In this document: positions 8,181 to 17,208 of the stretch, in pieces
Numbering within the stretch: position 1 is the stretch's first letter
Layout of the letters: every line of letters starts with the position of its first letter
Source of the DNA: an uncultured Bacillota bacterium
GTDB lineage: Bacteria > Bacillota > Clostridia > Christensenellales > QAND01
Direction: 5' to 3'
Length of the DNA: 51,658 nucleotides
Assembly: GCA_905208455.1 (NCBI GenBank)
Contig: CAJLPK010000005.1
Coordinates: 1 to 51,658, forward strand
Notes under the pieces: model-generated
Database searches by the model: none
Told to the model about the DNA's origin: nothing
What the model saw: only the letters and a program-made list of their open reading frames with translations
Program-made: the position numbers and the translations under genes

Positions 8181-10076
8181 TTATTTTCTTTCTTTTCGCC
8201 CGGTTTTCTGCTTTGTTTTCTTTCCTTTCACGCCCGCACGCCGCGCCTGTTCGCCTTTCCTCCCGTGTGCAGACGGCTTGCCGGCTGTTTTTTTCTCCGG
8301 CCGCACCAGGCATTGCGGCCCGAACCCAATCAGGTCCTCTCGGTGTGCCTTTTTCAACGCCCGGCGCACCAAATCAGCATTTTCCGGGCGGTAAAACTGA
8401 AGCAGCGCGCGCTGCATACGCTTTTCCATCGGGTCCTTGGGAATATATACCTTTTCCCCTGTCCGCGGGTCCTTGCCGGTATAAAACATCGTCGTGGACA
8501 ATGTTCCGGGCGTGGGGTAAAAATCCTGTACCTGCTCCGGCCGTTGCCCTGTCTTTTTGAGATAGCAGGCCAGTTCAATGGCGTCCTCCATCCTGCTGCC
8601 AGGGTGGCTGGACATAAAATACGGCACAATATATTGCTCCTTACCCAAGCGGCGGTTGATGGATTTATACCGCTCTACAAACCTATCGTACAGCTCATGC
8701 TGCGGCTTGCCCATCAGCCGCAGCACCCGCTGCGATACATGCTCCGGCGCCACCTTGAGCTGGCCGCTGACATGATGCTGCACCAGCTCTTTGAAAAACG
8801 TCCCATCCTTATCATACATCATGTAATCGTACCGAAGGCCGCTGCGCACAAACACCTTTTTTACATGTGGCACCTGCCTTACCTTCCGCAATAAGGCCAG
8901 GTAATCGCTGTGGTCTACCTCCAGCTGCGGGCACTTGGGGGATAAGCACTGCCGGTTCTTGCAGACCCCGCGTTTTAGCTGATCCTTGCACGAGGGCTGG
9001 CGGAAATTGGCCGTCGGCCCGCCTACGTCATGGATATAGCCCTTAAAGCCTTCCTGGCGTGTGATGGTCTCCGCTTCTTCCAAAATGGAGTCATGGCTCC
9101 GCACTTGGATGGTTCTGCCCTGGTGGTAGGTCAGCGCGCAAAACGAGCAAGCGCCAAAGCAGCCCCGGCAGGAGGTGATGGAAAAAGAAACCTCGTCGAT
9201 GGCCGGGATATGCTGCGTATAGCTGGGATGCGGCTTTCTGGTATACGGCAGCGCATAGACCTCGTCCATCTCCCTGGTATGCAGCGGCGCAGAGGGCGGG
9301 TTGACCACCACATAGCTCTCGCCGTGCTTTTGCACCAGCCGTTTGCCGCGGATGCCGTCCGTCTCCTGCTGCTGCCGCAAAAAGGCGCGCCCGTAGGCGT
9401 CCTTGTCCTCCCGTACTGTTTCAAAGGAAGGCAGTTCCTCTGCATCCACGACATTTTCCAGGCTGTGCGCCACATAGCAGGTGCCCGGCACATAGGTGAT
9501 GTCCTTGATATGGATCCCGGCATCCATCGCGTCTGCGATCTCTACCACAGAACGCTCTCCCATGCCAAACATCAGCAGATCCGCGCCGCTGTCTACCAAA
9601 ATGGAGCGTCTTACCTTATCCTCCCAGTAATCATAATGCGCAAACCGCCGCAGGCTGGCCTCAATGCCGCCGATGGCAATGGGCATTTTGGCGTAAGCCT
9701 CGCGGATCTTGTTGCAGTAGACGATGGTCGCTCTGTCCGGCCGTTTGCCGGCTTTCCCTCCCGGCGTGTAGGCGTCGTCGCTGCGCGGCCGCTTGCCGGC
9801 GGTATAATGGCATACCATGGAATCTATGTTGCCGGCCGTTACCAAAAAGCCCAGCCTTGGCCTGCCGAACCGCTTGAAATCCTCTGTCGTATGCCAATCC
9901 GGCTGCGCGATGATGGCTACTTTATAGCCATGGCTTTCCAGCACACGGCTGATGATGGCCGCGCCAAAACTGGGATGGTCGATATAAGCATCGCCTGTGA
10001 CCAAGCAAAAATCCGGTCTGTCCCAGCCGCGCGCTTCCATTTCTGCCCGTGTCAAGGGCAGGCATTGCTGGCTCAA
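8181..10076 (-). CDS. YgiQ family radical SAM protein
   Basis: 631 residues, within the family range. The N-terminal domain (DAYIDHPSFGAAI, GNIDSMVCHYTA) is diagnostic of YgiQ. The radical SAM cluster is CRGCFGACSFC (CX3CX2C pattern around residue 310). The C-terminus is Lys/Arg-rich. The function of YgiQ enzymes is not established. The start is TTG, supported by GGAGG 7 bases upstream and by the 4-base TTGA overlap with the stop of the fumarase beta gene, so it is translationally coupled to the fumarase operon. Confidence 0.93.
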   Translation of the reverse strand: MSQQCLPLTRAEMEARGWDRPDFCLVTGDAYIDHPSFGAAIISRVLESHGYKVAIIAQPDWHTTEDFKRFGRPRLGFLVTAGNIDSMVCHYTAGKRPRSDDAYTPGGKAGKRPDRATIVYCNKIREAYAKMPIAIGGIEASLRRFAHYDYWEDKVRRSILVDSGADLLMFGMGERSVVEIADAMDAGIHIKDITYVPGTCYVAHSLENVVDAEELPSFETVREDKDAYGRAFLRQQQETDGIRGKRLVQKHGESYVVVNPPSAPLHTREMDEVYALPYTRKPHPSYTQHIPAIDEVSFSITSCRGCFGACSFCALTYHQGRTIQVRSHDSILEEAETITRQEGFKGYIHDVGGPTANFRQPSCKDQLKRGVCKNRQCLSPKCPQLEVDHSDYLALLRKVRQVPHVKKVFVRSGLRYDYMMYDKDGTFFKELVQHHVSGQLKVAPEHVSQRVLRLMGKPQHELYDRFVERYKSINRRLGKEQYIVPYFMSSHPGSRMEDAIELACYLKKTGQRPEQVQDFYPTPGTLSTTMFYTGKDPRTGEKVYIPKDPMEKRMQRALLQFYRPENADLVRRALKKAHREDLIGFGPQCLVRPEKKTAGKPSAHGRKGEQARRAGVKGKKTKQKTGRKERK

Positions 10077-10642
10077 GCGCGTCCCTCCTGTTCCTCTTGG
10101 TACTGCTGGGGGCCCAGCTCATAATAATCGCGGCCCTGGCAGTCCATCGCTACGATGGCCGGAAAATCCTCCACCTCCAGGCGCGCCACCGCCTCGCTCT
10201 GCAATTCCGGATAGGCCACCACCTCCCTGCGCTTTACATGCTTGGCAAGCAGCGCGCCTGCGCCGCCCAGCGCGGCAAAATACACTGCGCCGTACCGAAC
10301 GACGGCTTCCTGTACGGCCCGGCTGCGGGGCCCCTTTCCCATCATCCCCTTGAGGCCCTTTTCCAGCAGCCTCGGCGCAAAGGCGTCCATGCGCCCGCTT
10401 GTCGTGGGCCCCAGGCTGCCCACCGGCATGCCCGGCTTTGCGGGCGTAGGGCCTGCATAATAGATCAGAGCGCCCGCTAGCTCCATCGGCAGCGGCCGGC
10501 CGTTTTCCAGTGCCTCTGTCATTTTCGCATGCGCCGCATCCCTGGCCGTATAGAGGATGCCGGAAATGCGCACCTGGTTCCCTGCCTTCAGCCCCTTTAT
10601 CTGCTCCTCCGTCAAAGGTGTATGTATCTGTTTTATCTCCAT
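10073..10642 (-). CDS. fumB: Fumarate hydratase class I, beta subunit (split type)
   Basis: 189 residues matching the C-terminal half of class I iron-sulfur hydro-lyases (FumA C-terminal / TtdB type). LRAG-like N-terminus (GLKAGNQVRISG), AGPTPAKPGMPVGSLGPTTSGRMD and GGAGALLAKHVK are characteristic. With the alpha subunit it interconverts fumarate and malate, or tartrate and oxaloacetate in close relatives. It lies 11 bases after the alpha gene and overlaps ygiQ. The symbol denotes the beta subunit, not the E. coli FumB enzyme. Confidence 0.92.
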   Translation of the reverse strand: MEIKQIHTPLTEEQIKGLKAGNQVRISGILYTARDAAHAKMTEALENGRPLPMELAGALIYYAGPTPAKPGMPVGSLGPTTSGRMDAFAPRLLEKGLKGMMGKGPRSRAVQEAVVRYGAVYFAALGGAGALLAKHVKRREVVAYPELQSEAVARLEVEDFPAIVAMDCQGRDYYELGPQQYQEEQEGRA

Positions 10643-10653
10643 CGTTTTCTCCT

Positions 10654-11496
10654 TTACAGTACCGCCTGTACATGGCGCGCCACATGGCAGTTGAGATTCA
10701 CCGCGACTGGCAGGCCCGCGATATGGGTCGGGTACGCCAATATTTTGACAGCCAGTGCCGTCGTCCGCCCCCCAAAGCCCTGCGGCCCTATGCCCAGCGC
10801 GTTGATGCGCGACAGCAGCTCCTGCTCCATCTCTGCATAGTAGGGGTCGGGATTGGGCTTGTCCAGCGGCAGCAGCAGCGCTTTTTTTGCCAGCAGGGCT
10901 ACCCTGTCAAAGCTGCCGCCTATGCCCACCCCCACCACGATGGGCGGGCAGGGATTGCCGCCGGCCAGGCGCACCGTCTCCACCACAAAATCCTTCACGC
11001 CCTTAGCGCCGGCCGAAGGCGTCAGCATTTGCAGCCGGCTCATATTCTCGCTGCCAAAGCCCTTGGGCGCCAGCGTGATCGTCATGCTGTCTCCCGGCAC
11101 AACCTCCACGTGCAAAATCGCCGGCGTATTATCCAGCGTATTGACACGGCGGAGCGGGTCAGCCACGACGCTTTTTCTCAAATACCCCTTGGTATAGCCA
11201 CGCCGCACGCCTTCATCCACGGCATCTTTCAGCAGCATCCCTTCCAGCCGTACCTCCTGCCCCAATTCCACCATCACCCAGGCCATGCCGGTATCCTGGC
11301 AGATCGGCAGTTCGTTTTGCGCCGCCGTTTGTGCATTTTCAACAAGCTGCGATAAAATCGCCTTAGCGGGCGCAAACGGCTCCTGCTCCGCCGCGCTGTG
11401 TACCGCGCCTGCCACGTCCTCCGGCAGGCGCTGGCAGGCCTGTATACAAAGCGCTTCCACGGCGCCAATGATTTCATCGCTGTGTATGGTCTTCAA
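10654..11496 (-). CDS. fumA: Fumarate hydratase class I, alpha subunit
   Basis: 280 residues matching the N-terminal half of class I fumarases, the [4Fe-4S]-binding catalytic part. Cysteines expected to hold the cluster are seen in LPICQDTGMA and in GGNPCPPIVVGVGIGG. Oxygen-sensitive two-subunit fumarases like this are common in strict anaerobes. It is the first gene of a fumA-fumB-ygiQ operon. Tartrate dehydratase is the main alternative. Confidence 0.92.
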   Translation of the reverse strand: MKTIHSDEIIGAVEALCIQACQRLPEDVAGAVHSAAEQEPFAPAKAILSQLVENAQTAAQNELPICQDTGMAWVMVELGQEVRLEGMLLKDAVDEGVRRGYTKGYLRKSVVADPLRRVNTLDNTPAILHVEVVPGDSMTITLAPKGFGSENMSRLQMLTPSAGAKGVKDFVVETVRLAGGNPCPPIVVGVGIGGSFDRVALLAKKALLLPLDKPNPDPYYAEMEQELLSRINALGIGPQGFGGRTTALAVKILAYPTHIAGLPVAVNLNCHVARHVQAVL

Positions 11497-11739
11497 AAAA
11501 ATCCCCTCGATTTAATGAAATTTTATATTTCCTTTTTTCTCAATTTATTATATTATGATTATATCTTATTTTTTTCTTTTGTGATACGCAAGCTATACCA
11601 TATAGATTCAGATCGATTGTATGTGCGAATGGATATTTTTTATATATTCATAATTTCTTTATGTAAATCATTTTAGCGAGGAAGCCGTATGGCTTCCCTG
11701 CTATGATTTTTAATCCAATTTTGGAAAGGACGGAACAAA
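11497..11739. other. AT-rich divergent intergenic region
   Basis: No gene seen. It lies between the fumarase operon (minus) and the DUF362 gene (plus). A weak plus-strand promoter candidate is TTGTAT at 11617-11622, 17 bases, TTATAT at 11640-11645. A 7-base perfect stem GGAAGCC/GGCTTCC with loop GTAT occurs at 11680-11697, about 40 bases before the DUF362 start; it could stabilise the transcript. Confidence 0.5.
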
Positions 11740-12846
11740 ATGGAAAAATCTAAGGTCTACTTCTCCGACTTCCACACCGTGGACGGACTGAGCCTGCCCA
11801 AGAAGCTGGCCCGCCTGATCAAACGCGCTGGCTTTGACAGCATCGATTTTGAGGACAAATTCGCTGCCATCAAAATCCACTTCGGCGAGCCCGGCAATCT
11901 GGCGTATCTGCGCCCGAACTATGCCAAGGTCGTTGTCGACATGGTGAAGGAACGCGGCGGCAAAGCCTACCTGACGGACTGCAACACCCTGTATGTAGGC
12001 GGCCGTAAAAATGCGCTGGATCATATGGACTCTGCGTATGAAAACGGCTTCAACCCCTTCCAGACCGGATGTCATATCATCATCGCAGACGGCCTGAAGG
12101 GCAACGATGAGGCAGAAGTGCCGGTAGAGGGCGGCGAATTTGTAGAAAAAGCCAAGATCGGCCGCGCCATCATGGATGCCGACGTATTCATCACCCTGAC
12201 CCACTTTAAGGGCCATAGCTCTACCGGCTTCGGCGGTTGCCTGAAGAACATCGGCATGGGCAGCGGTTCCCGCGCCGGCAAGATGGAAATGCATTCCAGC
12301 GGCAAGCCGTTCATCGATCAGGATGCCTGCATCGGCTGTGGTACCTGTCAGCGCAACTGCGCACGCGAAGCCATCACCATCACGAACCGCAAGGCAACCA
12401 TCAATCACGACAACTGCGTGGGCTGCGGGCATTGTATCCCGGTATGTCCCAAGGACGCCATCACTCCGCCGTTTGACCAGGCAAATGATGTACTGAATAA
12501 AAAAATCGCTGAGTACAGCTACGCCGTGCTCCATGGCCGTCCGAACTTCCATATCAGTCTGGTATGCGATGTTTCCCCGCTGTGCGATTGCTGCAGCGAA
12601 AACGATGTGCCGATCATCCCGAACGTGGGTATGTTCGCTTCGTTCGACCCGGTCGCGCTGGATATGGCCTGTGCAGATGCATGCAACGCACAGCCCGTCT
12701 TTGAAAACAGCGAACTGGCTCACAAAGAGCATCTCCATGACGACCACTTCCGCAACCTGCACCCGGATACCAACTGGGAATCCTGTGTAGAGCATGCTGA
12801 AAAGCTCGGCTTGGGCAGCAGGGAGTATGAATTGGTCAAGGTGTGA
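11740..12846 (+). CDS. DUF362 domain protein with two 4Fe-4S ferredoxin motifs
   Basis: 368 residues. The N-terminal two thirds is DUF362 (KIHFGEPGN, YLTDCNTLYVG, THFKGHSSTGFGGCLKNIGMG). Two ferredoxin motifs sit near residues 192-240 (CIGCGTCQRNC and CVGCGHCIPVCP). A CDCC motif follows near residue 287. Such proteins are cytosolic electron-transfer partners of unknown specific role. GGAAAGGACGG is the ribosome site. It is a single gene with its own terminator. The clean, biased codon choice compared with neighbours suggests high expression. Confidence 0.92.
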   Translation: MEKSKVYFSDFHTVDGLSLPKKLARLIKRAGFDSIDFEDKFAAIKIHFGEPGNLAYLRPNYAKVVVDMVKERGGKAYLTDCNTLYVGGRKNALDHMDSAYENGFNPFQTGCHIIIADGLKGNDEAEVPVEGGEFVEKAKIGRAIMDADVFITLTHFKGHSSTGFGGCLKNIGMGSGSRAGKMEMHSSGKPFIDQDACIGCGTCQRNCAREAITITNRKATINHDNCVGCGHCIPVCPKDAITPPFDQANDVLNKKIAEYSYAVLHGRPNFHISLVCDVSPLCDCCSENDVPIIPNVGMFASFDPVALDMACADACNAQPVFENSELAHKEHLHDDHFRNLHPDTNWESCVEHAEKLGLGSREYELVKV

Positions 12847-12874
12847 TCTCCCCTATCCGATCATTGATTTTACC

Positions 12875-12905
12875 AAAACAGGCGCCTAGAAAGGCGCCTG
12901 TTTTT
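12875..12905 (+). terminator. Terminator of the DUF362 gene
   Basis: AAAACAGGCGCC-TAGAAA-GGCGCCTGTTTTT. Confidence 0.92.
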
Positions 12906-12917
12906 ACGTTCTTGCTT

Positions 12918-12945
12918 TTGGTTATTGCTGCATGTATTGTATAAT
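12918..12945 (+). promoter_or_regulatory. Promoter of the GNAT gene
   Basis: TTGGTT, a 16-base spacer and TATAAT at 12940-12945, about 24 bases before the ATG. Confidence 0.65.
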
Positions 12946-12968
12946 GAAAAATACTAGGAGGCTTTAGG

Positions 12969-13538
12969 ATGATCTTTCGCTTTGCTTCAGTGCAAGACAG
13001 CGCCGCGTTGCTTGCTGTCTATGCACAGTATATCGAGACGCCCATCACCTTTGAATGTACACTGCCCGCAGCGCATGATTTTGCAGAACGCATCCGCAGC
13101 ATTGCAGCAGAGTACCCCTATCTGGTATGCGAGGAGGGCGGCCGCCTGATAGGCTATGCGTATGCGCACCGGCAGATGGAGCGCGCCGCCTATCAATGGA
13201 ATGCAGAGCTGTCCATCTATTTAGACCAGGGACATACCTCGCAGGGGATTGGCAAAAAGCTGTATCTTGCCTTGATGGATCTGCTCATGCTCCAGGGCGT
13301 TAAAACAGTATACGGCGGTGTGACCATGCCCAATGAAAAAAGCGAGCGCCTGCATGCTAGCCTCGGCTTCAAGCGCTTAGGCACCTACCACAATACCGGC
13401 TATAAATGCGGCCGTTGGCATGATGTCGCTTGGTTTGAAAAGCCGCTGTCCTCCTACGAGCAGGCTCCAAAGCCGATCACCAATATCCATGAGGTCTCCC
13501 AGCCTGAAAAGAACCTAGTCCTGCGCAAATACCTTTGA
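12969..13538 (+). CDS. GNAT N-acetyltransferase, phosphinothricin-acetyltransferase-like
   Basis: 189 residues. It fits the Pat/Bar-like GNAT group: N-terminal ETPITFE, central ELSIYLDQGHTSQGIGKKLY as the acetyl-CoA loop, and the C-terminal HASLGFKRLG...GYKCGRWHDVAWFEK. Such enzymes acetylate small amines (for example methionine sulfoximine or amino acids). The substrate is unknown. AGGAGG precedes the ATG, and the gene stands alone with its own promoter and terminator. About 30 C-terminal residues extend beyond the usual family end. Confidence 0.88.
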   Translation: MIFRFASVQDSAALLAVYAQYIETPITFECTLPAAHDFAERIRSIAAEYPYLVCEEGGRLIGYAYAHRQMERAAYQWNAELSIYLDQGHTSQGIGKKLYLALMDLLMLQGVKTVYGGVTMPNEKSERLHASLGFKRLGTYHNTGYKCGRWHDVAWFEKPLSSYEQAPKPITNIHEVSQPEKNLVLRKYL

Positions 13539-13553
13539 TTGCTTTTCAGCAAG

Positions 13554-13580
13554 AAAAAGCCGGCTTCATGCCGGCTTTTT
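13554..13580. terminator. Bidirectional terminator
   Basis: AAAAAGCCGGC-TTCAT-GCCGGCTTTTT between the convergent GNAT gene and the 542-residue membrane protein gene. Confidence 0.93.
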
Positions 13581-13582
13581 CG

Positions 13583-15211
13583 TTATTGCTTCGCAAATGA
13601 AATGATCGTCTCTATCTCCGATTCTGTTTTGGCGTATTCTACCTTTACAACACTTCCTACATTGCATGTCACAATGGTTTCATAGGTGCTGGCAGGCACT
13701 ACAAACATCTTCCCGTCCACACCTTCGAGCCGAATGTAAAAATAGGTGTTTCCGTCTTTCACAATGCTCTTGATTTCCGTAATGGCTCCCTCGGCCGTTT
13801 CCACGCCGGTATTGCTGTTGGCGTCTATCCCGATGCCATGCTGGCTCATCAGCCGCAGGTATTCTTTCTCGCATTCCGGGACAGTATCGCCGATGGCAAC
13901 CACCTGGTACTGGCCCACGTTGACCATCGCATACTTTTTCACCAACTGGGCATCGTCCTTGAGCGATACAAAGTAAGTAGGCTGCCCGCCGATATTCAGC
14001 AGCAGCGGGAAGGTGGCAGTATATCTTAGGTTCTGTACCTGTCCTTCCGCCGAAGCCATCGCAGATTTTTCATCGGCTCCCGGCACTGAATAATATTTTG
14101 TCTCCTTGGTGCGCTGGTTGACCAGCACAAAGCCCACATTGCTCTGGTCGCTGTTTACGCTGGATACACCGCTGTACATCCAAATATCATCGTTGAGCGC
14201 CAGGTAGTTGTATCCCTCCGTGCTGACCAGAGAATCCTTCTGGCCGAAAACAGAGTTGATAAAGCCATGCTTCAGCGTTCCCCAGTTATCAAACTGCTCA
14301 ATCAAAATATCAGAGGATACGGCACGGTCCACCCACTGCGGCACCTCCCCGATGGGATAATACTGCGTCTCGCCCGTTACCGCATCACAGAGCACAACGC
14401 CGGTAATATCCGTGCCGCCGTACAGGCCGATGGTATATTCAATACGCGGCACCACCCAGTAGGGATGCCCGTTTTCATCCACCTCAAAGTTTGGATCGTC
14501 GAAAATATAGGTAGGATAGCGGAACCGCAGGTGCCGATCCAGATTGCGCCCAAAATGATCCGCCGGGGAAAACATGATGCCCTGCTCCAGCCGGACGACC
14601 GTCACCTCCTGCGTCACCATATCAATCATGATGTAAGCAGGAATGCCGTTCTTCATGTTGTTGAACCATTTGATCAAATCCCCGTATTGCAGCGGCGTCA
14701 CGCGCACCGGGCGGCCCTGGTAATTGATCTGCGAATAATAATCCGTCACCTCAAACTGGGATACCATATCCACCAGCTCGCCCATTTTTCGATCGCCCAG
14801 CTTTTTCGCGCTTTCCAGATCCAGCATGGGGATCTGGTCAAAATCGATCTCCTCGACCTCTTCGGCAAAATCACCCGTCTCTACGTTGAGCATGCTTTGG
14901 TACTTTGAGGCGTGAAAAATCTTCGTGGAGCCGATCCAGCCAATGACCGCCGTCAGCGCCACCACCGCCGCCGCGCCGATCAGCGCGATTTCTGCGGGGC
15001 CCAGCTTGAACCCGCCCTCAAAGGGCAGCTTGCCCTGCAGCAGCGTCCGACCATAGCACAGCACGGCAAAAATCACAAGTACGATGGCCAAGTAAGTTAC
15101 AAACAGCTTGGAATGCAGCGTTACAGGCGGCAGCATGATGTAAAACATGACCGCTGCGATGGCCAATGTAATCACTGCATTGATGATGATTTGCTTGATT
15201 GTCAGCTTCAT
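13583..15211 (-). CDS. Membrane protein of unknown function, 542 residues
   Basis: I do not recognise a named family. Three hydrophobic segments lie near the N-terminus (about residues 8-28, 37-55 and 75-95). A large soluble part of about 430 residues follows, presumably extracytoplasmic, with short segments resembling substrate- or peptidase-associated PepSY-like repeats (DMVTQEVTVVRLEQG, DAVTGETQYYPIGEVPQW). The ATG at 15211 is chosen because the upstream ATG at 15232 is itself part of the GGGGAGG ribosome site. It is a single gene between a shared terminator and the divergent ABC exporter operon. A role in the cell envelope is only a guess from topology. Confidence 0.75.
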   Translation of the reverse strand: MKLTIKQIIINAVITLAIAAVMFYIMLPPVTLHSKLFVTYLAIVLVIFAVLCYGRTLLQGKLPFEGGFKLGPAEIALIGAAAVVALTAVIGWIGSTKIFHASKYQSMLNVETGDFAEEVEEIDFDQIPMLDLESAKKLGDRKMGELVDMVSQFEVTDYYSQINYQGRPVRVTPLQYGDLIKWFNNMKNGIPAYIMIDMVTQEVTVVRLEQGIMFSPADHFGRNLDRHLRFRYPTYIFDDPNFEVDENGHPYWVVPRIEYTIGLYGGTDITGVVLCDAVTGETQYYPIGEVPQWVDRAVSSDILIEQFDNWGTLKHGFINSVFGQKDSLVSTEGYNYLALNDDIWMYSGVSSVNSDQSNVGFVLVNQRTKETKYYSVPGADEKSAMASAEGQVQNLRYTATFPLLLNIGGQPTYFVSLKDDAQLVKKYAMVNVGQYQVVAIGDTVPECEKEYLRLMSQHGIGIDANSNTGVETAEGAITEIKSIVKDGNTYFYIRLEGVDGKMFVVPASTYETIVTCNVGSVVKVEYAKTESEIETIISFAKQ

Positions 15212-15331
15212 AAAACCTTGGTTCCTCCCCAAATGAATACAAAAGAGTCTATCGCTTCAGTATTTTACTTTATCAGTTTCTTTTGTCAGGCGCAAGCCGT
15301 TTCTTTTTTGTCTTACAAAATCTTAATATCG

Positions 15332-15361
15332 TTGCTTTTCTCCCCCTTTTACGTCTATACT
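15332..15361 (+). promoter_or_regulatory. Promoter of the ABC exporter operon
   Basis: TTGCTT at 15332-15337, an 18-base spacer and TATACT at 15356-15361, about 40 bases before the first gene. Confidence 0.5.
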
Positions 15362-15399
15362 GTATATAAGGAAAGCACCTTTGCATCAAGGAGTGTTTT

Positions 15400-17208
15400 G
15401 TGAAGATGAAACGGCCCCGTTCGTTGTTTTTTTCTCTGTTAAAGGGCCAAAAGCTGACTTTGTGCATCGTTTTGTTTTGCATGGCCCTTACCGCTCTGTT
15501 TACCTTTCTCCCCCAACAGATCATCCGTTATACCGTGGATGTCGTTTTGGCCGGCCAACCTAGTTTTCTGCCGCCCTATCTGGAATCTGCCGTTCGCTTT
15601 TTAGGGCAAAACAGTGTGGTCGGGTGTCTGGCTGTTTGTGCGCTTGCCACCGTCGCTGTGGCGCTGGTCAACAGCCTGTTTACCTATTTTAGAAGCAAGC
15701 TCTCCGCCAATGTCGCAGAAACCATCGCTTACCGCCTGCGCTGCCGCCTGTACGATCATATACAGCGGCTGCCGTATGATACGCTGTTGTCCTTTGGCAC
15801 CGGCGATCTCCTGCAGCGCTGCACGTCCGATGTGGAAACCATCCGTAAATTCATCTCCGTACAGATCGCCGAAATGGGCCGTGCTATTTGTTTGCTGGCT
15901 TGTGCGTTTTTCATCATGTGGCCTATGAGCCATACCATGACGCTGATTTCGCTGGCCAGCGTGCCGTTTCTTTTGCTGTATTCCTATTTTTATTTTGTGC
16001 TGGCCAAGAAAAATTTTCTCAAGGCTGAGCAGGCGGAAAGCGATATGTCCGTAGCGCTCCAGGAAAATTTGACCGGTGTGCGCGTGGTGCGCGCCTTTGC
16101 CGCCCAAAAAACCGAGCAGGAAAAGTTTGATAAAGCCAGCGCCCGTTTCCGAGACCTTTCGCGGCGTTTGAACGATATTATGAGCTACTATTGGTCTATT
16201 TCCGACCTTGTCATCTATGCGCAGGTGGTCCTGACCGTATGGATCGGCACTACCATGGCGCTGGCCGGTACACTCACGGTCGGCACCGTCATTACGTTCT
16301 CCTCCTATGTAACGGTGCTGTTGTGGCCCGTTCGCCAAATGGGGCGTATCCTGGCCGACCTCGGCAAAACCAGCGTAGCGCTCAAGCGCATCGATGACAT
16401 TTTGCAAACGCCCATCGAAACAGACGATCCGGGTAGCGCTGCGCCGGATATTTCCGGGGAGATCGAGTTTGACCATGTCAGCTTCGGCTACCAGAAGGGG
16501 CAAACCGTACTGCATGATATCCATTTTGCCGTAAAGCCCGGCCAGACCGTCGCGATTCTAGGCGCTACGGGCAGCGGCAAAACCACCCTTATGCTGCTTT
16601 TGCAGCGCCTGTATGACCCAACCAGCGGTCGTATCCTCTTCGATGGACATCCCTCTGTCAGCATACAGCGCGCCTGGCTGCGCCGCCATGTCGGCATCGT
16701 ATTGCAGGAGCCCTTTCTCTATTCGCGTTCCGTATTTGACAACATCGCCATCACACGCCCCTCCAGCCGGGAAGTGGACGTCCATGCCGTCGCCAAGATG
16801 GCCAGCCTTCATGATTCTATCCTCTCCTTTGAGCAGGGGTATCAAACTCTGGTCGGCGAACGGGGCGTCACGCTTTCCGGCGGACAAAAACAGCGCGTAG
16901 CCATCGCGCGGATGCTGCTGCAGGATACGCCCATCATGATTTTTGACGATTCCCTGTCGGCCCTGGATACCGAAACGGACGCCGCCATTCGTGCCGCGCT
17001 CGCCAAACGCCGCCATAAAGCCACAACCTTTATCATTTCCCATCGTGTCAATTCCGTTTGGCAGGCGGATCAGATTTTGGTTTTAGAGCAGGGGCGCATT
17101 GCCGAACGCGGCACGCACGAGGAGCTCTTGGCCAAAGACGGGCTGTATGCCAAGCTGTGGCGCCTGCAAGGGGCTTCCGGCGAGTCTTTAGAAGGGGGGG
17201 AAGCATGA
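15400..17208 (+). CDS. ABC exporter half-transporter, degenerate-site subunit
   Basis: 602 residues: a six-helix type IV ABC exporter membrane domain (about 1-310) and an ATPase domain (about 345-590). Walker A is GATGSGKTT, the signature is the canonical LSGGQKQRV, and Walker B is IFDDSLSALD. The catalytic glutamate after Walker B is replaced by aspartate, as in the degenerate subunit of heterodimers such as BmrC or TM287. The GTG start is supported by AAGGAG 6 bases upstream. It overlaps the next gene, its evident partner. Likely substrates are drugs or peptides; nothing in the sequence decides. Confidence 0.93.
   Translation: MKMKRPRSLFFSLLKGQKLTLCIVLFCMALTALFTFLPQQIIRYTVDVVLAGQPSFLPPYLESAVRFLGQNSVVGCLAVCALATVAVALVNSLFTYFRSKLSANVAETIAYRLRCRLYDHIQRLPYDTLLSFGTGDLLQRCTSDVETIRKFISVQIAEMGRAICLLACAFFIMWPMSHTMTLISLASVPFLLLYSYFYFVLAKKNFLKAEQAESDMSVALQENLTGVRVVRAFAAQKTEQEKFDKASARFRDLSRRLNDIMSYYWSISDLVIYAQVVLTVWIGTTMALAGTLTVGTVITFSSYVTVLLWPVRQMGRILADLGKTSVALKRIDDILQTPIETDDPGSAAPDISGEIEFDHVSFGYQKGQTVLHDIHFAVKPGQTVAILGATGSGKTTLMLLLQRLYDPTSGRILFDGHPSVSIQRAWLRRHVGIVLQEPFLYSRSVFDNIAITRPSSREVDVHAVAKMASLHDSILSFEQGYQTLVGERGVTLSGGQKQRVAIARMLLQDTPIMIFDDSLSALDTETDAAIRAALAKRRHKATTFIISHRVNSVWQADQILVLEQGRIAERGTHEELLAKDGLYAKLWRLQGASGESLEGGEA

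Noticed and set aside
7812..8894. 360-codon plus-strand frame across spoIIID and ygiQ
   Set aside because: Runs antisense through two well-supported genes and a terminator; shadow only.
9030..10124. 364-codon plus-strand frame opposite ygiQ
   Set aside because: Antisense shadow of the YgiQ gene in a G+C-rich region; no motif or start signal.
11710..12795. 361-codon minus-strand frame opposite the DUF362 gene
   Set aside because: It mirrors a strongly biased, well-conserved gene with two ferredoxin motifs; the antisense product has no recognisable domain and no ribosome site.
15601..16524. 307-codon minus-strand frame opposite the first ABC exporter gene
   Set aside because: Antisense shadow of the membrane and ATPase domains; no domain of its own.
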